DNA of 64,000 bases from Sorangium cellulosum So0157-2 (lineage in GTDB: Bacteria; Myxococcota_A; Polyangia; Polyangiales; Polyangiaceae), in the NCBI RefSeq assembly GCF_000418325.1, contig NC_021658.1:12690501-12754500 (forward strand). The letters are read 5' to 3'. Below the pieces are notes generated by a model, which had not been told where the DNA came from, did not search any database, and worked only from the letters and a program-made list of their open reading frames with translations. Both the position numbers and the translations under genes were made by a program. Positions within the stretch are counted from its first letter, which is position 1. The number at the start of each line of letters is the position of its first letter. Positions 56,197 through 64,000 of the stretch are shown piece after piece.

Positions 56197-57405
56197 CTAC
56201 CCGGCGCGGCGCGCGCAGCGGACGGGCATCGATTTCACGCCGCTCACCCAGTTCGAGCGGAGCCGAACGACCGGCCCGGCGAGCTCGAGATCAGGGAGCC
56301 TGCGCAGGAGCTCCTCGAAGGCGACCCGCGCCTCCAGGCGCGCGAGCGCGAGGCCCAGGCACACGTGGGGGCCGACGCCGAAGGAGAGGTGCTCGTTGGG
56401 CGTCCGGCCGACATCGAACGTGTGCGGATCCCGGAAGACCGCCTCGTCGCGGTTGGCCGAGACGTACCACAGGACCACCTTGTCCCCGGCCGCGATCCGC
56501 TGCCCGCGAACCTCGGTGTCCCGCACCGCCGAGCGCCGGAAATAATAGACCGGCGGCGAGAAGCGCAGCATCTCCTCGATGGCGGTCGGGAGGAGCGACG
56601 GGTCGTCGAGCAGGCGCCGGCGCTGGTCGGGGTGCTCGATCAGGGCGAGCATCCCGTTCGTGATGAGGTTCTTCGTGGTGTCGTGGCCGGCCGTCAGCAG
56701 CAGGTTGAAGAAGCCGCCGAACTCCCTGTAGGAGAGCTTCTCGCCGTCCACCTCGGCGGCCATGAGCAGGCTCAGCATGTCGTCCTTGGGCGACCTCCGC
56801 CGCTCCTCCGCGAGCCCGTGGGCGTAGGCGTTCATGTTGTGGAGCACGGTGTTCAGCTCCTCGGGCGTGATGCGATAATCGGGGTCGCTGGCCCCGAAGA
56901 ACCGCATCGTCCAGTCGAGCATCTGCTCCTGGTCCTCGCGGGGGACGCCGAGCATCTCGAGGATCACGGTCAGGGGCAGCCTGCCCGCGACGTCGCTGGC
57001 GAAGTCGCACCCGCCGCGCGCGCAGGCCTCGTCGATGAGCCGCGTCACGAGCTCTCGCACGTGCGCCTCGAGGCGCTGGATGACACGGGGCGTGAACCCC
57101 TTGGTGACCAGCGCCCGGAAGCGGCCGTGCCTGGGCGGGTCCATCATGATCATGACATCGGGGTTGTCGCGCATGTCCCCCGGCGCGAAATCCTCGATGA
57201 AGAGCCCGCGCCCCGAGGAGAACGCGGCCGGGTCGCGCGAGATGCGGGCGACGTCGTCGTGCCGCGTGATCGCCCAGAACCCCCGGCCCGCCGGCTCGGG
57301 GTGCCAGTAGACGGGCGCCTCCCGGCGGAGGATCTCGAAGCGGTCGTGCGGCGCGCCCGCGAGGTAAAGGTCCGGATCGAGGATATCGACGGTTTCAGGG
57401 GTCAT
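56197..57405 (-). CDS. Cytochrome P450
   Basis: The 402-residue soluble bacterial P450 (CYP) monooxygenase has 'MDPPRHGRFRALVTKGFTPRVI' (C-helix region), I-helix oxygen-activation motif AGHDTT, K-helix ExxR in 'EEMLRFSPP' and the heme loop 'FGVGPHVCLGLALARLE' with ligand Cys349. It needs a ferredoxin and reductase encoded elsewhere. No biosynthetic cluster is adjacent, so the substrate cannot be deduced. Its 5' end faces the 1-kb gap with an operator 200 bp away that points in the opposite direction. Confidence 0.96.
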   Translation of the reverse strand: MTPETVDILDPDLYLAGAPHDRFEILRREAPVYWHPEPAGRGFWAITRHDDVARISRDPAAFSSGRGLFIEDFAPGDMRDNPDVMIMMDPPRHGRFRALVTKGFTPRVIQRLEAHVRELVTRLIDEACARGGCDFASDVAGRLPLTVILEMLGVPREDQEQMLDWTMRFFGASDPDYRITPEELNTVLHNMNAYAHGLAEERRRSPKDDMLSLLMAAEVDGEKLSYREFGGFFNLLLTAGHDTTKNLITNGMLALIEHPDQRRRLLDDPSLLPTAIEEMLRFSPPVYYFRRSAVRDTEVRGQRIAAGDKVVLWYVSANRDEAVFRDPHTFDVGRTPNEHLSFGVGPHVCLGLALARLEARVAFEELLRRLPDLELAGPVVRLRSNWVSGVKSMPVRCARRAG

Positions 57406-57604
57406 GTGGGCAGAGCCTCCTCGCAGAGGTTTTGCAGGATATCAGAGGGCCCACGGCCGTGTCCGTGCGCTGCCTGCGCGGGCTGTCGTGGCGCAGGATG
57501 TGTGCTCCGCGGCCACCACCTCGCCTTCGCGCCGGTGGAGCACCTCCGCGAGAGCCATGCGCGCGCCACGCCGCAGGCGTGACGCCGCGACGGGCGGTTC
57601 GGAA

Positions 57605-57633
57605 TTGACATCTGAGATGTTAGCGCTCACAAT
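57605..57633 (+). promoter_or_regulatory. Sigma-70-like promoter with LacI-type operator (third copy)
   Basis: TTGACA (57605-57610), 17 bp, CACAAT (57628-57633), with TGTTAGCGCTCACA (57618-57631) inside. The architecture is identical to the promoters at 47983 and 52348. It faces the xylanase gene 0.8 kb downstream. Its leader shares only a short ATCCTTTGGCTT-like piece with the GH62 leader. Confidence 0.65.
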
Positions 57634-57708
57634 CATCTCATCCTTTGGCTTGTCGCTCCATGCCGGTCGGTCTGTCGGCCATCACCCTCTCGCGAAGGTG
57701 AGTACGAT

Positions 57709-57753
57709 GAAACCCGATATTTTCACTCGCTTACGACCCGCCATCCCATAGAT
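57709..57753 (+). other. 14-codon open frame downstream of operator 3
   Basis: ATG at 57709 with AAGGTGAG 6-13 bp upstream encodes a basic 14-residue peptide and stops at TAG. It could be a leader peptide or the start of a gene lost by deletion. No family is recognised. Confidence 0.3.
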
Positions 57754-58439
57754 GCCCTCGTCCGCTGACGGGCGCTGACGACCCTGGGGAGCCAGGGCAG
57801 CGCGCGGCGGCCGAGACGGTGGATACGGCTGAGGGAGCGCGGGCCCCACGACAGGGGCGCTGTGCAGCGCTCGCCTGTCCGCGCAGCTTCGATCGGATCG
57901 AGCCGCTTCACGCCAGGAGGAGCCTAGCGCGGCCCTGCTGGCGCGCGGCCCCTCAATCCATCATCCATCTCACGCCAGCTCTTCGAACGCGCGCGCCTGT
58001 CGAGCGCGGCCGTCGCGGCCCGCTGATCGCGGGCGATCTTCGGTGATGTTCGCGCGCCGGGCGCGCGGGCGAGCGCGCCCGCCGAGGCCTCGACCCGTGT
58101 CGGGGTCAGACCACCTCATGACTTCGCATCTGCGCATATCGCACCTTCACGAGGCTCATGCCCGCTCGCGATGCACAATCGACTTGACGAACATGCCAGT
58201 CGAGAGCAAGAAATGCCCTCGACGCGCTGCCTGACGCGCATCGAATGAACTTATCCGCTCCGCGCGCATCTCGTGCGAGGTTCACCCGCAGCGGCAATGG
58301 CCAGCGCAGCGGCAACGGCCGGCGCGGCGGCCCCTCGGGGGCCTTCAGCGCGCGGCGAGCGACCCCGACCCACGCGAGGGCAGCGTCGAGCGGTGGGAAG
58401 ATCCTAGTTTCACTTACTTAACAGGAAGAGGAGAACACG

Positions 58440-59984
<1,545 letters not shown>

Positions 59985-60047
59985 CGGTCCGCAGGGAGCG
60001 ACCGCTGCACCGGCAGCGCGTCGAGACGTCGAGCTGACGACGCGGCA

Positions 60048-60089
60048 GAGGGCGCAGAGCGCATCGACGACAGATGCCTCTGCGCCCTC
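60048..60089 (+). terminator. Strong hairpin between xylanase and GH62-AbfB genes
   Basis: The 12-bp perfect stem GAGGGCGCAGAG / CTCTGCGCCCTC is extended inward by GCAT/ATGC with one bulged C and a 9-base loop. No U-tract follows, so it may be a factor-assisted terminator or an mRNA-stabilising or partial read-through hairpin between the two co-oriented genes. Confidence 0.6.
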
Positions 60090-60162
60090 TTCGCTCGCCG
60101 TCGCAGCGTCGAGCCATCGACAGACTCACGCAGCGCAACCTTGGAAGGACGAGGAGAACGAC

Positions 60163-61611
60163 ATGAGGTTCGTATCCAGACACGCCTTGCTCGCCGCCGC
60201 GACCGGCGCCATCGCCGTGTCGTGTGTCGTCGGCCCAGAGGAGATCGAGGGCGAGAGCGAGGAGGCCGGCTCGCTCGAGGGCGCCGCCGCCATCGCCAAC
60301 CCGACCTGGTATGTGGACGCGCCGATCCTGTACAAAGCCAAAGCGGAGCCCTACGACCACTACGCCGTCAAAGATCCGACCATCGTGTATTCAGGCGGCA
60401 AATACCACATGTTCTACACCGGCGCCAATGCGAGCGGCGGCTGGCAGATGCTGTATTCGTCCGCGACGACGATGGAGGGCTTCCGGACCGCCCCGCACAT
60501 CTACTTGAGCAGGATCGGCGAGAGCTACTTCTGCGCACCGCAGGTGTTCTACTTCGAGCCGCACAACCTGTGGTACCTGGTCTACCAGGATGGGAAACAC
60601 GGCGCGGCCTATGCCACGACCTCGAACATCGCCGACCCCAATTCGTGGTCCGGCCCGAAATCGCTGGGCGCCTCCGGCAACATGGGCTGGGATTACTACG
60701 TGATTTGCGACGATGCCAGCTGCTACCTGTACAACACCCCTGACGACGGCTCGCGCAGGCTCTACGTACGCAAGACGGCGCGGGGGAGCTTCCCGGGCGG
60801 CTGGGGATCACCTTCGGTGGCCATCACCGATACGTTCGAAGGCGCGCACGTCTACAAGTCGCTCGCGGACGGCCAGTACTACCTCATCGTCGAAGACCTC
60901 AAGGACAACCGGTATTACGAGCTGTGGACGTCGGCGAGCGCCGGCGGGCCGTGGCGGCAGATCGCCGAGAAATGGGCCTGGCGCGGCAATCTCGTATACA
61001 ACGCAGATCGGTGGACCACGAGCGTCTCCCACGGCGAGCTCATCCGCGCCGGCGTCAACCAGAAGCTCGAGATCAACGACATCAACCGCGTCGACTTCCT
61101 CATCCAGGGGAACCTCAACCTGTCGGGCCCCCCTTACCAGCAGCTCCCCTGGGATCTCGGCGTCATCCGCAACTACGCGGCCGGCTCGACCACGACGCCG
61201 GTCGGCACCATCCGCCAGCTCCAATCCTACAACTTCCAGAGCCGGTACCTGCGCCACCAGGGCTTCCGCGCCCGGATCGATGAGGCGGTGTCGCCGGTCC
61301 AGGACGCGCAGTTCCGCGTGGTGCCTGGGCTCGCCAACTCGAGCGCCGTCTCGTTCGAGTCGGTGAACTTCCCCGGCCGCTTCCTCCGGCATCGCGGCGG
61401 CGAGGTCTGGCTGGACACGAACGACGGGTCGTCCGGCTTCCGGGGCGACGCCACCTGGCATCGCCGCCCCGGCCTGGCGAACAGCGGCTGGTCGTCCTTC
61501 GAGTCCTACAGCGCTCCCGGCCAGTACATGCGGCACTCCGGCTTTCTGATGATCGTCGGCGCGGTGTCCGGCAGCGCCCAGCAGGCCGACGCCACGTTCC
61601 GCGAGCAATGA
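60163..61611 (+). CDS. GH62 alpha-L-arabinofuranosidase with AbfB (CBM42) domain, lipoprotein
   Basis: The 482-residue protein has lipoprotein signal 'AAATGAIAVSC' (Cys21). The GH62 domain (about 48-335) shows 'YAVKDPTIVYSGGKYHMFYTG', 'CAPQVFYFEPHNLWYLVYQ', 'DYYVICDDASCYLYNT' and 'FEGAHVYKSLADGQYYLIVED'. It is joined to an arabinose-binding AbfB domain (about 345-482; 'LQSYNFQSRYLRHQGFRARI', 'SFESVNFPGRFLRHRGGEVWL', 'SFESYSAPGQYMRHSGFLM'), the three trefoil repeats of CBM42. It removes arabinose from arabinoxylan in concert with the upstream xylanase. The ATG follows GGACGAGGAG. Confidence 0.95.
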   Translation: MRFVSRHALLAAATGAIAVSCVVGPEEIEGESEEAGSLEGAAAIANPTWYVDAPILYKAKAEPYDHYAVKDPTIVYSGGKYHMFYTGANASGGWQMLYSSATTMEGFRTAPHIYLSRIGESYFCAPQVFYFEPHNLWYLVYQDGKHGAAYATTSNIADPNSWSGPKSLGASGNMGWDYYVICDDASCYLYNTPDDGSRRLYVRKTARGSFPGGWGSPSVAITDTFEGAHVYKSLADGQYYLIVEDLKDNRYYELWTSASAGGPWRQIAEKWAWRGNLVYNADRWTTSVSHGELIRAGVNQKLEINDINRVDFLIQGNLNLSGPPYQQLPWDLGVIRNYAAGSTTTPVGTIRQLQSYNFQSRYLRHQGFRARIDEAVSPVQDAQFRVVPGLANSSAVSFESVNFPGRFLRHRGGEVWLDTNDGSSGFRGDATWHRRPGLANSGWSSFESYSAPGQYMRHSGFLMIVGAVSGSAQQADATFREQ

Positions 61612-62031
61612 GGCGGCGGCGGCCGCGCGCCGTCGAGGGAGTATCGTCCCTTCGCGCCCCGAAGCGCGCGCCGCCTCCCGGGGCGCGCTCATAGCGGAGC
61701 GCCCCGGTGCCGCTCCTGCCAGCGCGCCCCGACAGCCAGGCCGCGCCCCGTGCCGGGGTGAGCTCGGGGTCAGCCAGGGCCCGAATCGCGCGCCCACCTC
61801 CACACAGAGAGGCGTTTGCCGCACAACGGCCATACACTTTCACACTCCATCACACCCCTACGCGCAGGGATAGTCACAGAGACTCCACGAACACGTGATC
61901 CGAGCCGCTTTACATGCCGATATTCCTTATTTAGAACAGGCGCCCACGCCCGGCGCTCCAGCCAGGTCGTTCGTGCCGCGGGCTCCAGCGGGCATGGAGC
62001 CGCGCCACGCGAGAAAGGTGCCTCCTTATTC
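61612..62031. other. Intergenic region with kinase-gene relic and candidate promoter
   Basis: The gap begins with a decayed histidine-kinase end (61646-61756). It then becomes relatively AT-rich, with TTTACA (61910-61915) about 17 bp before a TTATTTAGAAC stretch, a possible promoter for the lipoprotein gene at 62032. Confidence 0.45.
61646..61756 (-). pseudogene. Decayed copy of histidine-kinase C-terminus
   Basis: On the minus strand a segment reads 'GTGALRYERAPGGGARFGARRDD', matching 'HGGALRYDRAPGGGARFEARW' at the end of the kinase at 63574. The surrounding bases align at nucleotide level with 63610-63720, but frame and GLGL motif are destroyed. It is a relic of a duplicated or displaced kinase gene. 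Confidence 0.75.
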
Positions 62032-63519
62032 ATGCAAAGAACATCGTTCCTGTACGCGCTGGCCAGCCTCGCGATCGGGGCTTGCACCCTCGACACCGGG
62101 ACCTCGGGATCCGGGGATGACGGTCCGCTCGGCGTGGCGGCGCAGTCGCTCGTCACCGATTGCGATTACCTGAATCCGACGCTCTGGCCGCCGCTCCCGC
62201 TGCCCGTCGACTTCGACCGCGAGCTGCTCATCCGCGATGTCGCCGTCGTCGACGACGTCTGCCGCACCACCTGGTCTGGCTCCTGTCCCTCCGGCGGCAC
62301 CCCGGCCGCGTGGACCTTCGGCATGCTCATGCGCCAGATGGCCGGCGCGACGCCCGTCCACGAGTTCGTGGCCGAGTGGCTGCACGCGTGGGAGGTGCCG
62401 AACGTCGTCAACGGCTTCCCCATGCCGGCGCGGCCGGGCATCCGGCCCACGCTCATCGACCCGTGGCTCATCGCCAGCGGCTGCGCCCCGGGGGCGCCCA
62501 TCGTCGGCCCGGGCGCCTGTCCGCTCGACATCACACAGGCGCCCTTCCGCCTGCTCGCGATCCTCAACCGCGCCGATCTGCAGGACCCCTCCCCGCTCTA
62601 CGGCGGCCCTCCGAGCGCCGGCGAGGTGCGCTTCGTCTTCGGCCTCGTCGATCTGCCGAGCGGCGGCCCGCTCCCGGCCACGGTCATCCTCGAGTACGGC
62701 CTCCCGTCGCAGCGCGGCGGGGCTCCGGCCACGACCTTCGACTGGGCAAACGCGTTTCACAAGCTGAGCGACCCGTCCCTCGGGCCGATCGGCTCGCCCG
62801 CGTACCTCGCTCACCTCGAGTCGCTGCTCACCGACATCACCTCGCCGGGGGCAGAGCCCGGCGCGCTCAACTTCGGCAGCGCCATCGCCCAGGTGCGCAC
62901 CAACGAGATCATCTTCGGGCCCGACTGGAAGCTCCGCGAGAGCACGCTCCAGCAGGTCGGCCTCGGGCCGAACGCCGCGCTGCTCGTGCCGGACACGACC
63001 AAGCAGACGCCGGACGACAGCCTGAACGCGTCGGGCGCGCTCGACGGCTACCTCGACGCCAACGCGCTCTGGACCGGCTCGCCCAACCTGATCGACTTCA
63101 CCCAGACGCCGGTCCCCGTCCCGCTGCTCGGCGGCGAATCGACCTCGCCCCCGCCCGGGCCGGGGCCGTTCTGGGATCACACGCCGACGACGCCGCTCCA
63201 GGCCATCGAGCGCCACCATTTCGCGCTCGCCACGTGCAACGGCTGCCACAGCCCGACCGAGCTGGCGACGCCGTTCACGCACATCGACCCGCGGCCGCCG
63301 GGCGCGCAGTCCGGCCTCTCGCCGTTCCTTTCGTCACCGCCCATCCCCGCCGGCGGGGCCGTCGGCCTGCCCGCCCCGGGCACCGAGCTCACCGTGCCGG
63401 ATCCCGCGGGCACGGGCGCCATGTTCTCGTACCACGAGCCGTGGCGCCGGGTCTGCGAGACGACGCGGATCCTCAACGGTGTGGCCGCGCCGTTCACGCG
63501 GGCCAACGGCGCGCACTGA
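62032..63519 (+). CDS. Hypothetical lipoprotein with a CNGCH heme-c-like motif
   Basis: The 495-residue protein has a lipoprotein signal ('LASLAIGAC', Cys18). The body is not assigned to a family with certainty. It contains 'FRLLAILNRADLQDPSPLYGG', 'GEVRFVFGLVD' and 'PATVILEYGLP', a pattern recurring in large secreted myxobacterial proteins. Near residue 405 lies 'ATCNGCHSPTELATPFTHI', a CxxCH motif that could bind one c-type heme. The ATG is 73 codons into the open frame and gives the signal peptide. It is convergent with the kinase gene. Confidence 0.75.
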   Translation: MQRTSFLYALASLAIGACTLDTGTSGSGDDGPLGVAAQSLVTDCDYLNPTLWPPLPLPVDFDRELLIRDVAVVDDVCRTTWSGSCPSGGTPAAWTFGMLMRQMAGATPVHEFVAEWLHAWEVPNVVNGFPMPARPGIRPTLIDPWLIASGCAPGAPIVGPGACPLDITQAPFRLLAILNRADLQDPSPLYGGPPSAGEVRFVFGLVDLPSGGPLPATVILEYGLPSQRGGAPATTFDWANAFHKLSDPSLGPIGSPAYLAHLESLLTDITSPGAEPGALNFGSAIAQVRTNEIIFGPDWKLRESTLQQVGLGPNAALLVPDTTKQTPDDSLNASGALDGYLDANALWTGSPNLIDFTQTPVPVPLLGGESTSPPPGPGPFWDHTPTTPLQAIERHHFALATCNGCHSPTELATPFTHIDPRPPGAQSGLSPFLSSPPIPAGGAVGLPAPGTELTVPDPAGTGAMFSYHEPWRRVCETTRILNGVAAPFTRANGAH

Positions 63520-63529
63520 CCTCGTCGCC

Positions 63530-63561
63530 GACCGGTACCGATCACTGACCAGGTACCGGTC
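63530..63561. terminator. Inverted repeat between convergent genes
   Basis: GACCGGTA (63530-63537) and TACCGGTC (63554-63561) form an 8-bp stem with a 16-base loop just after the lipoprotein stop and before the end of the opposing kinase gene. It could act as a bidirectional terminator. No U-tract is present. Confidence 0.4.
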
Positions 63562-63573
63562 ACGGACCAGGCC

Positions 63574-64000
63574 TCACCCCGCCGCCTCCGCCGCCCGCGC
63601 GGGCCACCGCGCCTCGAAGCGCGCCCCGCCGCCCGGGGCGCGGTCGTAGCGCAGCGCGCCCCCGTGCCGCTCCAGCCAGCGCGCCGCCACGGCCAGGCCG
63701 AGCCCCGTGCCCGGGTGCTTCGCGTCGCGCCCCCGCCCCGTCACGAACGGCTGGAACAGCATCCCCTCGATCTCGGCCGGCACCCCCGGGCCGTTGTCCT
63801 CCACGCGCACGATCACCGAGCCGCCCTCGCGCGCGACCACCGCCCGGATCCGCCCCTCGGCGACCCCGTCGAGGGCGATGGCCGCGTTCTGCAGCAGCGC
63901 CGTCGCGACGTCGAGGAAGGCGCCGCGGTCGGCCTCCACGAAGATCGGCCCTCCCGCCTCGGGCGCGATCTCGATGGGCGGCGCGCCCTCGCCGACGATC
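63574..64000 (-). CDS. Sensor histidine kinase, C-terminal ATPase part (runs off window)
   Basis: The minus frame is open to the window edge, so the start lies beyond 64000. The visible ~141 residues are a HATPase_c domain: N-box 'LLQNAAIAL', G1 'VEDNGPGVP', F-box 'LFQPFVTGR', G2 'GTGLGLAVAARWLERHGG', then the final strand. The N-box has Gln-Asn-Ala-Ala, as in NtrB-type kinases that pair with NtrC-like regulators. The response regulator at 53721 is a possible partner, but the next gene upstream is unseen. Confidence 0.93.
   Translation of the reverse strand, partial: IVGEGAPPIEIAPEAGGPIFVEADRGAFLDVATALLQNAAIALDGVAEGRIRAVVAREGGSVIVRVEDNGPGVPAEIEGMLFQPFVTGRGRDAKHPGTGLGLAVAARWLERHGGALRYDRAPGGGARFEARWPARAAEAAG

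Larger units (their letters stand above)
57406..58439. other. 1-kb gap between P450 and xylanase genes
   Basis: This gap contains the rightward promoter/operator at 57605-57633 and a 14-codon frame at 57709-57753 (starts MKPDIFTRLR, preceded by AAGGTGAG). From 57754 to 58439 there is no credible gene; it may be a long leader or a deleted gene. A weak TTGACG at 58173-58178 could be a nearer promoter. The xylanase start is preceded by GGAAGAGGAG. Confidence 0.5.

Noticed and set aside
57754..58439. Possible hidden gene in the gap before the xylanase
   Set aside because: Only short frames without ribosome-binding sites or coding-like codon use were found in either direction.

Overview
The window is very GC-rich, with third-position G/C dominating nearly every gene. 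It carries many secreted lipoproteins with Gly/Ser/Thr-rich linkers, a TPR-tailed Ser/Thr kinase, two sigma-54 activators and a DUF4215-type cysteine tail. This mix points to a large-genome myxobacterium of the Polyangiales (Sorangium/Polyangium type). That is inferred from gene content; there is no rRNA marker here.

Layout. (1) 1-4.4 kb: a five-gene operon of two pentapeptide-repeat proteins, DUF3540, a DUF4150 PAAR-like protein and a small conserved gene, resembling the accessory modules that decorate type VI secretion spikes. (2) 4.4-9.2 kb: a zinc-ribbon/kinase/TPR protein convergent with a GAF-AAA+-Fis sigma-54 activator. (3) 9.2-23.6 kb, minus strand: a polymorphic-toxin (Rhs) island. 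A 3,039-residue exported SpvB/TcdB/Rhs protein ends in a deaminase-like toxin and is followed by its putative immunity gene. Next comes a displaced Rhs tip with a Hint domain and papain-like toxin plus an immunity gene. Last are a 138-bp remnant of a third Rhs tip and an orphan immunity-like gene. Rhs-core copies 1 and 2 form near-identical 1.8-kb direct repeats. (4) 23.8-27.7 kb: a hypothetical protein, a 21-bp minisatellite, the bifunctional P-protein (PheA) of phenylalanine synthesis and an outer-membrane-like protein. (5) 27.7-33.9 kb: an ECF sigma factor, a membrane-anchored TPR partner and three lipoproteins. The sigma gene and the first lipoprotein share a promoter-like motif placed so that transcripts would begin at the AUG. 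(6) 34.0-40.6 kb: DUF4956, a HlyD/phytase-like fusion, CotH, a lipoprotein and an alpha/beta hydrolase with a probable Cys nucleophile. (7) 40.9-47.7 kb: methyltransferase, a glycosyltransferase-2/PaaK-like ligase fusion, DUF362 and a DUF3160 lipoprotein. (8) 48-63.5 kb: a xylan-degradation region with GH62 arabinofuranosidase, CE1-type esterase, CBM13-GH10 xylanase and GH62-AbfB. It is interspersed with a deletion scar joining broken LysR and nitroreductase genes, a TGYWKNH-type lipoprotein, a second sigma-54 regulator, a double hotdog thioesterase and a cytochrome P450. Three sigma-70-like promoters here carry the same LacI-type operator inside the -35/-10 spacer, which suggests one sugar-responsive regulon. 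The LacI-type regulator is not in the window. The window ends inside a histidine kinase whose C-terminal end has a decayed copy 1.9 kb away.

Twelve genes between 29.6 and 63.5 kb start with a lipoprotein signal. The right half therefore looks like a cell-surface/secretome region of a predatory or cellulolytic-type soil bacterium. No tRNA, rRNA, CRISPR array or intact insertion sequence was recognised.
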